Assembly (NCBI GenBank): GCA_003818285.1
Contig: RPRB01000019.1
Span: 1 to 45,543, forward strand
Length of the DNA stretch: 45,543 nt
Direction of reading: 5' to 3'
Source: Myxococcaceae bacterium
Lineage (GTDB): Bacteria; Myxococcota; Myxococcia; Myxococcales; Myxococcaceae
Below, one piece after another: positions 35,438 through 44,700 of this stretch. Under the pieces are notes generated by a model. That model made no database searches and was not told the origin of the DNA. It saw nothing but the letters and a program-made list of their open reading frames with translations. Each line of letters begins with the position of its first letter. Positions within the stretch are counted from its first letter, which is position 1. The translations under genes were made by a program, and so were the position numbers.

Positions 35438-35632
35438 CTAGAACGACTTGCGCTGCTTCTTCACCGCGCGCTTCTTCGCCGCCAGCGCTTTCTTCTTCCG
35501 CTTCACGGAGGGCTTCTCGTAGTGCTCCCGCTTGCGGATCTCGGACAGGATGCCGGCCTTCTCGGTCGCCTTCTTGAAGCGCTTCAGCGCGCTCTCGATC
35601 GACTCGCCTTCCTTCACTCGGATTCCAGGCAT
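35438..35632 (-). CDS. rpsU: 30S ribosomal protein S21
   Basis: 64 residues, Arg/Lys-rich. [20 protein letters not shown] and [18 protein letters not shown] are diagnostic of bS21. It binds near the anti-Shine-Dalgarno end of 16S rRNA and helps initiation. ATG 35632 is set by an excellent Shine-Dalgarno GGGAGGTGA (plus-strand 35641-35649) eight bases upstream; a GTG at 35644 falls inside that site and is not used. It leads the rpsU-yqeY-dnaG-rpoD block, 70 bases before yqeY. Confidence 0.96.
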   Translation of the reverse strand: MPGIRVKEGESIESALKRFKKATEKAGILSEIRKREHYEKPSVKRKKKALAAKKRAVKKQRKSF

Positions 35633-35722
35633 GCTCGGGGTCACCTCCCTCCGTCAGGATTGGACAGCGGGCCTCTCCATGGCCGATGCCGCCGCCGGAT
35701 GCAAGGGTCCCGGAGGGCCCAT

Positions 35723-36484
35723 TCACGCCGCGCGGGAGGAACCCAGCGCCGCCGCCCGCAGCGTGAGCACCGTCACCTCCGGCGGCGCGTTGAAGCGCAC
35801 CGGCAGCGCCGCCCCCAGGCCCCGGCTGACGTAGAGGTGTGCTCCTTCCACCTCGAAGAGCCCGGCCAGGAACGGAAGGCCCACCCGTGCTGCCAGGAAC
35901 GGCGTGACCCGCCGGAAGTAGACCTGGCCTCCGTGGGTGTGCCCGGAGAGGACCAGCGCCGGCCGGTGGGCACCGAGAAGGCGCGCGCTCTTCGGGTCGT
36001 GGGAGAGCACGATGGCTCCCGGCCCCACGCCCCGGAACGCACGATCCGGGTCATGGTGCCCCGTCACCGCGTCATCCAGGCCCACGACCGAGAGGGGCGC
36101 TCCCCGGACACGCAGCTCCACCGAGGCATTCACCAGCACCCGCATCGATGCCGCCTCCAGCGCCCGCACCACCGCCCGGGCGCCGCCCCAGTGGTCGTGG
36201 TTCCCCAGCGTGGCGAACGCCGGCACCTCCAGCGCCCGGAGCGCACGGGTGAGCCTGGGCAGTGGCCGGGTGGAGAGACACAGGTAGTCGCCGGTCAGCG
36301 CGACCAGGTCCGGCCGGAGCGCGTTCAGCGTGGCCACCGCCGCCTCGAGACGCCGCGGGCGAACCCCCGTGCGGACGTGGAGATCCGACAGGTGCCCGAT
36401 GCGCACGCCGTCGAGCGCGGGCGGAACCCGCTTGGAGAGGACCTCCACCTCGACCAGACGGGCCGCAGCCCGCTCCCGCTTCAC
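35723..36484 (-). CDS. Calcineurin-like metallophosphoesterase
   Basis: 253 residues from GTG 36484. All metal-binding motifs are visible: IGHLSDLHV (Asp and His), ALTGDYL (Asp), LGNHDHWGG (Asn-His), LSHDP (His) and SGHTHGGQV (two His). This is the YkuE/YaeI-type subfamily of dinuclear metallophosphoesterases, some of which act on lipid A precursors or phosphodiesters at the membrane. No membrane helix is evident here. ATG 36610 is an in-frame alternative, but the extra 42 residues are Arg/Pro-rich and look like translated spacer. It is followed by rpsU 90 bases on; the asparaginase gene lies upstream. Confidence 0.85.
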   Translation of the reverse strand: MKRERAAARLVEVEVLSKRVPPALDGVRIGHLSDLHVRTGVRPRRLEAAVATLNALRPDLVALTGDYLCLSTRPLPRLTRALRALEVPAFATLGNHDHWGGARAVVRALEAASMRVLVNASVELRVRGAPLSVVGLDDAVTGHHDPDRAFRGVGPGAIVLSHDPKSARLLGAHRPALVLSGHTHGGQVYFRRVTPFLAARVGLPFLAGLFEVEGAHLYVSRGLGAALPVRFNAPPEVTVLTLRAAALGSSRAA

Positions 36485-36717
36485 CCGTCGCCGACGCACG
36501 CGCGGGCGCAGTCTATCCGGGGAGCGCCGCGGATCCGGCCGGGTCCCCGGTCGGCTCGCCAGCCTGCCCGCTGGACGGAGCTGGTCGCGCAGCTCACCGA
36601 ACACCGTCATCCGCGTCGGCGCCACGAGCTCGAGCCCGGCCAGAAGGGAGGCATGGCGAGCACGCCTGCCCCGCCCCCGCGTCGCCCTCGGGGCCTTTCG
36701 GTGTCCCGGGAGCGCCC

Positions 36718-37713
36718 TCAGCTTCGCTCGCCCGCCACCACCCGCTCCATTGCCCGGCGGACCGCCGGCATCGAGCGGTGCACACCGAGCACGTGCATCA
36801 GCTTCGTCAGCGCAGCCACCGAGGTCATGTCGCCCCCCCCGATGGCACCCTCCGACAGGGCCGCCGAGCCGCCCTCGTACAGCGACAGATCCACCGCGTT
36901 CCGCGGGGCCTGGCTCACCACCACCACCGCCACGCCCCGCCGGCGTGCCTCCCGGAAGACCGGCCGCAGGGACCTCCCCCCCGTCTCGTCCACCGGGACG
37001 TTCCCCGCCCCGTACGCCTCGACGACCAGCCCTCGCATCTGCCCGAGCAGCGCCAGCGGAAGTGCCGGGTCGAGCCCCGGAAACACCTTCAAGAGGAAGA
37101 CCCGCGGGTCCAGCCGGTCCACCAGCCGCAACCGGCGCGGCGGCAAACCCTTCGCGAACGACGTCGTCACCCCGAGCGTTCCCAGCAAGGGGAAGTTCGG
37201 GCTCTCGAACGCGTCGTAGTCCGCGATCGCCGCCTTCAGCGTCCGGTTTCCCCGGTAGAGCTTGCTGTCGAAGCACACCGTCGCCTCCGGCGGCCCCCGC
37301 AGAGCGGAGGTCACCGCGTCGATCAGGTTCAGCCGGGCGTCGGTCCGCACCTCCTTGAGCGGACGCTGGCTCCCGGTCAGCACCACCGGCCGATCCAGGC
37401 CCGGAAGCAGGAATGACAGCGCGCTCGCGGTGTAGGGCAGCGTGTCCGTCCCGTGCGTCACCACCGCCCCGTCGACCGCGGGCAGCCGCCGGGCCAGAAC
37501 CTGCGCCAGCCGCACCCAGGACTCGGGCTGAATCTCGCTCGAGTCCACGTTGCTGAAGACCTCCAGCCGGATGTCGGCCAGCTCGGCCAGCTCCGGCACC
37601 CGCTCGCGCAGCGTCCGGGCGAACGGCGCCGGCCTCAGCGCCGAGGGACGGCCCCCCGCCATCCCCAGGGTGCCGCCGGTGTGCAGCATCAGGACTCGGG
37701 GACGGGTGGGCAC
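36718..37713 (-). CDS. ansA: L-asparaginase, type I
   Basis: 331 residues, the length of cytoplasmic type I asparaginases. It hydrolyses L-asparagine to aspartate and ammonia. The two nucleophile/Thr regions are present: LHTGGTLGMAGG (residues 10-21) and VVTHGTDTLPYTASAL (about 85-100), plus VLTGSQRPL near 112 and a Lys in the ESPNF-containing region. No signal peptide, so cytoplasmic. It diverges from the secreted DsbA-like gene with 77 bases between starts. The following 107-233 bases before the metallophosphoesterase show no gene. Confidence 0.92.
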   Translation of the reverse strand: MPTRPRVLMLHTGGTLGMAGGRPSALRPAPFARTLRERVPELAELADIRLEVFSNVDSSEIQPESWVRLAQVLARRLPAVDGAVVTHGTDTLPYTASALSFLLPGLDRPVVLTGSQRPLKEVRTDARLNLIDAVTSALRGPPEATVCFDSKLYRGNRTLKAAIADYDAFESPNFPLLGTLGVTTSFAKGLPPRRLRLVDRLDPRVFLLKVFPGLDPALPLALLGQMRGLVVEAYGAGNVPVDETGGRSLRPVFREARRRGVAVVVVSQAPRNAVDLSLYEGGSAALSEGAIGGGDMTSVAALTKLMHVLGVHRSMPAVRRAMERVVAGERS

Positions 37714-37790
37714 GGGGCGGGTCCCCCAGTTTCAGCAGCCTCACCGGGCGCCTTGCAACTGCTCCGGGCGGACGTGTAGCAAGGACCGCC

Positions 37791-38657
37791 GTGGGCAACT
37801 CCCCCGTCTCCCCCTGGCTCGCCGCGGCGGCGCTCCTGGCCTGCACGGCCATCGCGCCCGCCGCCGCGCAGGATGCTCCCGACCCCGGTGCCCTCCCGGC
37901 CGGCGCGCGCGCCGAGTACGACCGCGTGCTCCAGGACGAGTTCTGCGGCTGCGGCTCTCCGCACTCGCTCGGCCAGTGCCTGAAGAGCCACTCCGAGTGC
38001 CGGCACAGCCGGCGGCTCGCGCAGATCGCCGCCCTCGAGGCCGCCCGCGGCGTCACCTCCAGCGAGATCGGCGTCGAGCTCGCCCGCTACGACCAGGGCT
38101 TCCGCGACGCCCGCACCGCCTTCAAGGTCGACGAGCGGCAGTGCCGTGGAAAGGGCCCCGTCACCCTCGTCGAGTTCTCCGACTTCGAGTGCCCCCACTG
38201 CGCCGTGCTCCGGCCGGTGCTGGAGAAGTTCGCCACCGACAACGCCTCGAAGGTCAAGCTCTGCTGGATGAGCTTCCCCCTCACCCAGCACCCCAACTCC
38301 ATGCCCGCCGCCCAGGCCACCCTCCTCGCCCGCGACAAGGGGAAGCTCTGGGCCGTCCACGACGCGCTCTTCGAGAACCAGCGCCGCCTCTCTCCCGAGG
38401 TCATCCAGGAGATCCTCGGCAAGGCCGGCATCTCCGCCGCGGAGTGGAAGAAGGCCCTCGCCGACAAGACCTACAAGGAGCAGGCCGAGGCCCAGCGCGC
38501 GGCCGGCGTCGCCGCCGGCGTCAACGCGACCCCCACCGTCTTCGTCAACGGCCGAAAGCTTGACCTCGCTCCCGCCCCCGAGATCCTCGCCATCACCGTG
38601 GACGACGAGCTCGACTGGCAGAAGACACGCGGCACCTGGACCACGGCCAACCGGTGA
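37791..38657 (+). CDS. Exported DsbA-like thioredoxin-fold protein with N-terminal Cys cluster
   Basis: 288 residues from GTG 37791 with AAGGA five bases before. Residues 1-27 are a signal peptide. Residues about 48-70 hold a Cys-rich segment (FCGCGSPHSLGQCLKSHSEC). Residues about 120-280 are a thioredoxin-fold DSBA domain: VEFSDFECPHCAVLRPVLEK gives the CPHC active site (about 135), and NATPTVFVNG holds the cis-Pro (about 250). It resembles DsbG/Com1-type periplasmic oxidoreductases, active on cysteine pairs of exported proteins. The N-terminal Cys cluster may bind metal or act as a resolving pair; that part is inference. Confidence 0.88.
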   Translation: MGNSPVSPWLAAAALLACTAIAPAAAQDAPDPGALPAGARAEYDRVLQDEFCGCGSPHSLGQCLKSHSECRHSRRLAQIAALEAARGVTSSEIGVELARYDQGFRDARTAFKVDERQCRGKGPVTLVEFSDFECPHCAVLRPVLEKFATDNASKVKLCWMSFPLTQHPNSMPAAQATLLARDKGKLWAVHDALFENQRRLSPEVIQEILGKAGISAAEWKKALADKTYKEQAEAQRAAGVAAGVNATPTVFVNGRKLDLAPAPEILAITVDDELDWQKTRGTWTTANR

Positions 38658-38673
38658 GGCCCGCCACGCGCCC

Positions 38674-39960
38674 ATGACCGCCCGCATCCGCGTGGAGTCC
38701 GGAGGGCGTGTCGCTCCCGATGCCGAGGCCTCGGGCGAGCTCGACGCCCGTCACGGCAGCTTCGTCCTCCTGCCCACCGCGCCGGACCTCGTCGCCGCCC
38801 TCCGCCAGCCCCCGGAGGGCGGACGGAGCAGGGGACCGCGGGTCGTCCTGATCGGCGACGCCTCGGGCTTCCCCATCTCGGACCTCATCGCCTTCCTCAG
38901 CCAGTCCCGGTGGAGCGGCACCATGCGCCTCCACGCCCCCGGCGGAGAGCGCACCGTCGTCCTCAAGGACGGCGAGGTCCACGGCGCCAGCAGCGAGGAT
39001 CCCGCGGACCGTCTCACCGAGTTCCTCGTCCGCCTCGGCCACGCCCCGCGTCACGACGTCGAGGAGGCGCTGCGCGACAACCCGCCGAGCCGCGTGGGAC
39101 GCGCGCTCGTCGACCGCGGGCTCCTCCAGCCCCACGACCTCTGGGCCTGCGTCACCCAGCAGGTCTCGGACATCTTCCACGCCATCGTCCTCGCTCGCGA
39201 GGGCACCTTCACCCTCGTCGACCAGGAGCCCGAGGAGAAGACCGGGCCCACCGTCCAGCTCTCCACCCAGAGCCTGCTCATGGACGCCATCCGGAAGATC
39301 GACGAGCTCCAGCACTTCCGGCAGCGCATCCCTCACGGCCGGATCTACGTGACCAAGAAGCGCCCCAGCGACGGGAAGCTCCACCCCGACGAGGATCGAC
39401 TCCTCGGCCTGGCCAACGGCCAGCGCACCGTGCTCGAGCTCGCCCAGGCCGCCAAGCTCAGCGAGTTCGACGCCACCAAGATCCTCTTCCGCCTCCTCGA
39501 GGGGGGCTACGCCTCGGTGTCGGAGCTGAAGCACGGCGAGGTCGCCGCGCCCACCCGTGGCCGCGCCAGCGGTCGCGGCGCCGAGTCCGAGCCCGCCGTC
39601 CGCGTGGTCGCCACCTTCGAGGAGATCTTCGCCGAGATCGCCCGCGAGGTCGTCTCCAAGGGGATGGCCCGCGAGTTCCTCGAGGCCGCGAACGCCGCGC
39701 TCGCGAGCCGCACCCTCTCCGAGTCCCCGGTTCTGGTGGGGCTCAAGCTCGGCCCCGACGGCCGCTTCGATGCCCGCAAGGTCCTCGAGGCCTACGCCCG
39801 TGCCCGGCCAACGCTCGGCAGCGAGCCCGTCGCCTCGCTGCGGCAGGCGCTCTCCGACGTGATGTTCTTCCTGCTCTTCCAGGCCGGCGAGCTGCTGGAG
39901 TCGCGCGCGGACGAGGACCTCGCGCGGCGGGTCAAGGACCTCCTCGCCACCCTCGATTGA
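38674..39960 (+). CDS. DUF4388 (PATAN) domain protein
   Basis: 428 residues from ATG 38674. After a short N-terminus, residues about 50-200 match DUF4388: VVLIGDASGFPISDLIAFLS, RWSGTMRLHAPGGERTVVLK, then LVDRGLLQPHDLWACVTQQV and HAIVLAREGTFTLVD. A winged-helix-like part (NGQRTVLELAQAAKLSEFDA, about 245-280) and a helical C-terminus follow. DUF4388 is common in myxobacterial signalling, often with receiver or kinase domains that are absent here. It probably mediates protein interactions in a regulatory pathway. Its stop overlaps the TTG start of truD, which implies coupling. Confidence 0.85.
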   Translation: MTARIRVESGGRVAPDAEASGELDARHGSFVLLPTAPDLVAALRQPPEGGRSRGPRVVLIGDASGFPISDLIAFLSQSRWSGTMRLHAPGGERTVVLKDGEVHGASSEDPADRLTEFLVRLGHAPRHDVEEALRDNPPSRVGRALVDRGLLQPHDLWACVTQQVSDIFHAIVLAREGTFTLVDQEPEEKTGPTVQLSTQSLLMDAIRKIDELQHFRQRIPHGRIYVTKKRPSDGKLHPDEDRLLGLANGQRTVLELAQAAKLSEFDATKILFRLLEGGYASVSELKHGEVAAPTRGRASGRGAESEPAVRVVATFEEIFAEIAREVVSKGMAREFLEAANAALASRTLSESPVLVGLKLGPDGRFDARKVLEAYARARPTLGSEPVASLRQALSDVMFFLLFQAGELLESRADEDLARRVKDLLATLD

Positions 39961-41000
39961 CGCCCGCAGCGCTCCGTCTGACCGCCGGACTGCCTGGCAC
40001 CGGCGGCAGGCTCCGGGCGAGCCCCGAGGACTTCGAGGTCGAGGAGATTCCCGCGTACCTGCCTTCCGGCCAGGGCGAGCACCTGTTCCTGTGGGTGGAG
40101 AAGGTGGGGCTCGACACGCCGGACGCTGCCCGGCGCATCGCCTCGGCGCTCGGGCTCCAGCTCTCCGAGGTCTCATGGGCCGGGCTGAAGGACCGGGTCG
40201 CCGTCACCCGCCAGTGGTTCTCGGTTCCCGCCTGGGCCGAGGCGTCGCTGGCGGCGTTCGAGGCCCGGGACGAGCTGCGCGTCCTCGCCCACGCCCGGCA
40301 CGGGAACAAGCTGCGCGTGGGACACCTCCGCGGCAACCGGTTCCGGATCCGTATCCGGGATGCCGAGCGCCCGGGCGCGGTGGGCCCGGTGATGGAGCGG
40401 CTCGTCGCCGAAGGACTGCCCAACGCCTTCGGCGAGCAGCGCTTCGGCCGCGGCGACACCGCGCTTCGGGGGCGTGCGCTGGTGCACGGCGAACGCCTCC
40501 CCGCGAGGCCCAGCGCCTTCGAGCGCAAGTTCTACGTCTCCGCCTACCAGGCGCAGCTGTTCAACGGGATGCTCGAAGCCCGGCTTCGCGAGGGCACCCT
40601 GCGCCGCGCGCTCCGGGGCGACCTGATGCGCAAGACGGACTCGGGCGGGCTCTTCCTCTGCCGCGAACCGGAGCTCGACCAACCCCGGGTCGAGCGCGGG
40701 GAGATCGCCGCCACCGGCCCCATCTTTGGCTGGAAGATGCAGCGGCCCGAGGGACAGGTCGACGACGCCGAGCAGGCCGTGCTCGCCGCCGAGGGCCTCA
40801 CCCTCGACAGCTTCCGGCGTCTCCGCAGCATCGCCGAGGGCACCCGACGTCCCTTCGCAGTCGCGGTCGGAGATGCGCGCTGGTCGGTCGAGTCCACCGT
40901 CGAGCTCGCCTTCACGCTTCCTGCCGGGTCCTACGCGACCGTGCTCCTCGACGAGGTGATGAAGGCCAACGCCAACGACGCTTCAGCGGCGTCCGGTTGA
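39957..41000 (+). CDS. truD: tRNA pseudouridine(13) synthase
   Basis: 347 residues, the size of E. coli TruD (349). It converts U13 of tRNA-Glu to pseudouridine. EDFEVEEIPAYLPSGQGEHL (about residue 22) and AGLKDRVAVTRQWFSVP with the catalytic Asp (about residues 75-91) are diagnostic, as are NAFGEQRFGRGDTALRG, SAYQAQLFNGML and the ending SYATVLLDEVMK. No ATG/GTG lies in range, so I use TTG 39957, which overlaps the DUF4388 stop (TTGA) and gives the family-length N-terminus. Confidence 0.92.
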   Translation: MTPAALRLTAGLPGTGGRLRASPEDFEVEEIPAYLPSGQGEHLFLWVEKVGLDTPDAARRIASALGLQLSEVSWAGLKDRVAVTRQWFSVPAWAEASLAAFEARDELRVLAHARHGNKLRVGHLRGNRFRIRIRDAERPGAVGPVMERLVAEGLPNAFGEQRFGRGDTALRGRALVHGERLPARPSAFERKFYVSAYQAQLFNGMLEARLREGTLRRALRGDLMRKTDSGGLFLCREPELDQPRVERGEIAATGPIFGWKMQRPEGQVDDAEQAVLAAEGLTLDSFRRLRSIAEGTRRPFAVAVGDARWSVESTVELAFTLPAGSYATVLLDEVMKANANDASAASG

Positions 41001-41096
41001 CGCGGGAGGGGGTCGCTCACGCCAGGGGATGGCCGAAGGTCCTACGGCGACACCCCCGCAGGGATGCCTAAGGTGGCTTCCGCAGGGGGTCTGCAC

Positions 41097-41747
41097 ATGA
41101 AGAGCATCGGAGCGTTCCTGTTGCAGAGGCTCGTCGCCGGGCTTCTGGTCATCGCACCCGTCTACCTCTCCGTCCTCCTGCTGCTGAAGGGGATGGGTTC
41201 GCTGGTGGGGCTGGTGCGTCCGGTCGCCGCGCTCCTCCCGGACTGGCTTCCGCGGGAGGAGCTGGCGGCCCTGGTGCTCGTGCTCGCGCTCTGCCTGTTG
41301 GTCGGGCTCCTCCTGACGACGCGGCCGGGACGGGCCATGCGGACCTGGGTCGAGCACGCGGTGTTCGATCGTCTCCCTGGGTACCGGCTCATCCGCAGCC
41401 TCGCCCAGCAGGTGGCGGGGAAGGGGGAGGAAACCGCGTGGACCCCCGCCCTGGTGGAGATCGAGGACGCTCTCGTCCCCGGCTTCATCATCGAGGAGCT
41501 CGCCGATGGCCGCTGCACCGTCGTCATCCCCTCGGTGCCCACCCCCTTCGCCGGTGCCGTCTACGTGCTCGATCGCGCGCGCGTCCACCCCACCGACGTC
41601 CCGTTCACCGAGGCGATCAAGGTGGTCACCCGCTGGGGCCACGGCGCGGGAGGACTGGTCCAGGCGATGGAGCGCACCCGGGACATGAGGATCTCGCCAG
41701 GCGCGCCGGCGACCCCTGCGAGGACGGTCCAACCCCGGGCACCCTGA
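41097..41747 (+). CDS. DUF502 membrane protein
   Basis: 216 residues. Two membrane helices (about residues 9-34, LVAGLLVIAPVYLSVLLLL; about 58-82, LAALVLVLALCLLVGLLL) are followed by a soluble domain with the DUF502 pattern: DRLPGYRLIRSLAQQV, FIIEELADGRCTVVIPSVPT and TPFAGAVYVLDRARVHPTDV. Function is unknown; plant members (LCV/COV) affect membrane trafficking. ATG 41097 has AGGGGGT upstream and opens with MKSIGAFLLQRL like relatives; ATG 41064 is an alternative. The C-terminal tail is Pro/Arg-rich and variable. Confidence 0.85.
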   Translation: MKSIGAFLLQRLVAGLLVIAPVYLSVLLLLKGMGSLVGLVRPVAALLPDWLPREELAALVLVLALCLLVGLLLTTRPGRAMRTWVEHAVFDRLPGYRLIRSLAQQVAGKGEETAWTPALVEIEDALVPGFIIEELADGRCTVVIPSVPTPFAGAVYVLDRARVHPTDVPFTEAIKVVTRWGHGAGGLVQAMERTRDMRISPGAPATPARTVQPRAP

Positions 41748-41796
41748 CAGGATGCTAGGGTCCGGGAGCCGGTGAAAGCTTGCCAGGGAGTGGAGA

Positions 41797-44700
41797 ATGG
41801 GCGCTTCTTCGCTGCTCGCTCTCATCGTCGCCGCAGGTAGCTCGCTCCCGGCCGGCCCGGAGAGCGCTCCGTTCTCCCTGACCCTCCAGGGCGCGGCGAG
41901 CCTCGGCACCTACGAGGCGGCCGTGAACTGGACGCTCATCCGTCTCATCCGCTCCGACCGCCTGGAGGAGAACGCGCAGCGTGGTCGGCTGCCCCGTCTC
42001 GAGGCGCTCTCCGGTTCCTCGGCGGGCAGTGTCAACGCCCTCCTCGCCGCCGCGCTGTGGTGTGAGGCCGACGACGAGGTGGACAACCTCTCCGTGGATC
42101 GGAACCTCCTTCGCGACGCCTGGCTTGCGATCGGGCTGGACGAGCTCCTTCCGGGCGACCCGGACCTCTACACGCCGGCGGACGGCCTGTTCGCCGCGTC
42201 CGCCTTCACCCCCGTGGTGGACAGCGTCCAGAGCCGGGTCTTCTCGGGGAAGGGGCTTCGCTTCAAGCCCGGATGCCGTGTTCCGGTGGGCTTCACCATG
42301 ACCCGCGTGGTGCCCCAGCTCCGCACGGTCTCCGGCCTGCGCGTGAAGTCCCAGCAAACCGTGGTGCCGCTGATCTTCGAGGTGGATCGGACCGGCGTTC
42401 CCAGGCTCCGCCGTGACACCGGGCTGCGGTCCACTGGGATGGCAGCCGACGCGGCCACCTTGGCCGACGCCATGGACGCGTCGGGTCCGTACATTCCCTC
42501 GGACCAGGCGATCCAAGCGCTGCTGGCCTCGGCAGCCTTCCCCGTCGCCTTCGGAGCCCGACCGGTGTGCGAATGCCGCCGGGCGTGCGGGGATGGGCAG
42601 CGCGAGGTGACCCCCGATCAGTGCCCGGGACCCCTGCCCGGGAAGGCGCTCGGCGGTCTGACCTGCTCCGCCTACAGCGCGGCCCGTGGTGGCCAGGAGT
42701 TCAAGCTCTGCCGGAGCAACTTCATCGACGGCGGGTTCCTGGACAACGCGCCAGTGGGGCTGGCCATCGAGCAGGCCGAGGCCTTCTCCTCACCCCGGAC
42801 GCTCCGTCCGCTCACGGTGCTGCTCATCGATCCCAACATCCGACGGCCGCGGGACGAGCCTCCACCTGCGCCGGAGAGAGCCGTCCAGGGGTTCACCGAC
42901 GCGGTGCAGATGGGCAACGACCTGGTGAACACCGCGCGCGAGCAGCGGCTCGCCGAGGCCATCGTCTCCCGGCACTGGAACCTCACCACCCGGGCCCTTC
43001 TCTTTCGAACGGCATCGGCGCTCGCCGCCTTTGCCTCCATCGTCTCCCAGCTGGAGGCCGGACAGGCGTCGGCGGACGCCGAAACGGCGTCCCTGGCCTG
43101 GAGGCCGGCGGGCCAGGAGCGCGGACCGGTGGGCCGCCTCATCGCCCGGTGTCTGCGGCGGCGCCCGCTCGGCGGCACGGAGCTGGAGGCCTGTGCGGCC
43201 ACCGTCCAGGGGAAGGGCGGGAACGTCCTGGCCACGCTCGACGCCGGAGCCCGTGCCCAGGGCGCCGCACCTCTCTCCCCGGACGAGGTGCTCCGCTTCG
43301 CCGAGGACCTCGTCTCCTTCATCGAGGGGCTGGGCTCGACGGTACGAGGGACCGGTCTGCACCTCCGATCGACGGTGGCAGCCGGCGCGCTGGCCTTCCT
43401 CGCCGACGAGCTGGTCTCCTATGCCCGCCAGGAGAGTGCGGAGAGTGCGCTCCACCGGATGCGCGCTGCGTGTCTGCGCTCCGCGTCCGCGGTGCAAGGG
43501 CTCGTCGGCCGTGCCATCGAAAACTCCCGTCCCTCCCTGGCCGAGGCGCTCCGGGAGCTGACTGCGTCGGGAGCGCCTTCGGATATTGCCGGGCCCGCGG
43601 CACAGGCGCTGGCCACCCTCGGGACCGGCTCGAGTACCCAGCTCTTTTCCAGCGGCCTCCTCTCCTCTGTCCGGGCGGCGCTCACCGGGGTGCCCGAGAC
43701 GAGCCTCCCGGAGGCGACGCGGGCTGCCGCGCGCCGCATTTCGCTGCTGGGCGAGCTGCGGCCTCGTCTCGCCCGCCTGAGCGATGCCGCGCTCCAGCTC
43801 TCCCAGGATGCGACCGAGATCCAGTCCGACGTGCGCGGCCAGCGGCGCCTGCTGCTCGCCACCCGGTTCACCCCTCTGGCGGGGGAAAAGCTGGAGCACT
43901 TCGCTGGTTTCATGGACCGTCCCCTGCGCGAGCTCGACTACTACAGCGGCATCTACGAAGGGTTGCACGGGATGGCCGTCCTGCTCTGCGCCGCGCAGGA
44001 CCCCTATCTCGCTTCGCGTCCGTTGCCGGTGCTGAAGGCGGACGCGAGCGGAGAGCCCGACCCATCGAGTGAGCAGACCCAGCGCTGCCTCGGTGCGGCG
44101 ATGGGGAAGTCCATCGAGTACCTCCAGATCCTCGCCTCCCCCAAGGCGGGACCGGTGGTGCGGGCGCTCGCCCGCCGCGAGCTGGCGGCGTCGCTGGGAA
44201 GCCGGGCCGAGGCGGAGCGACTGGCCGCAACCCCGGAGTGGAGCTGGCTCGGTGCGCCGCCCGACCTCCGGGCCGGTGGAGCGATGGGCATCGCGCTGGC
44301 CGTGCTCCTGGAGCCGGCCGTGCCCTGCACCGTGTCTGCCAAGGAAGCGCTCTGCCCGAAGGACATCACGTTCGAGGAATTCCTCGAGCGGCTGCGGGTC
44401 GCCGGCTACCGGCCCGAATCCAAGGCGATGCAGGCCGCGCTTGCCGACCAGGGGCGCTGGCTGTCGCAGACCGTTCGGCGTTCGCTCGACCGGGCGGCGA
44501 CGGTCGAGATCGCCCAGGCCTCCTCGGAATCGGCTTCCCCGGAGTCGGCCTCCACCCGCAAGGCGGTGAACGCGGTCATCGGTGGCGGGGAGACGTTCAG
44601 CCGCGCCGCGGAACGCTCGGGGGACGTCTCTTTTCAGATCGATCCCTCGACCATTCCTCTCCACCCGCTGGCCGACGGGTCGTACGTCCCCATCGTCCTC

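Noticed and set aside
36485-36717. Possible small gene on either strand between the phosphoesterase and asparaginase genes
   Set aside because: A plus-strand ATG with an upstream AGGGAGG (ATG near 36652) continues antisense into asparaginase and gives Pro/Arg-rich sequence with no domain; I see only spacer here.
37753-37780. TTGCAA-16-TGTAGC as a promoter for the DsbA-like gene
   Set aside because: Transcription would start at about the GTG and lose the visible AAGGA ribosome-binding site, and the -10 match is poor.
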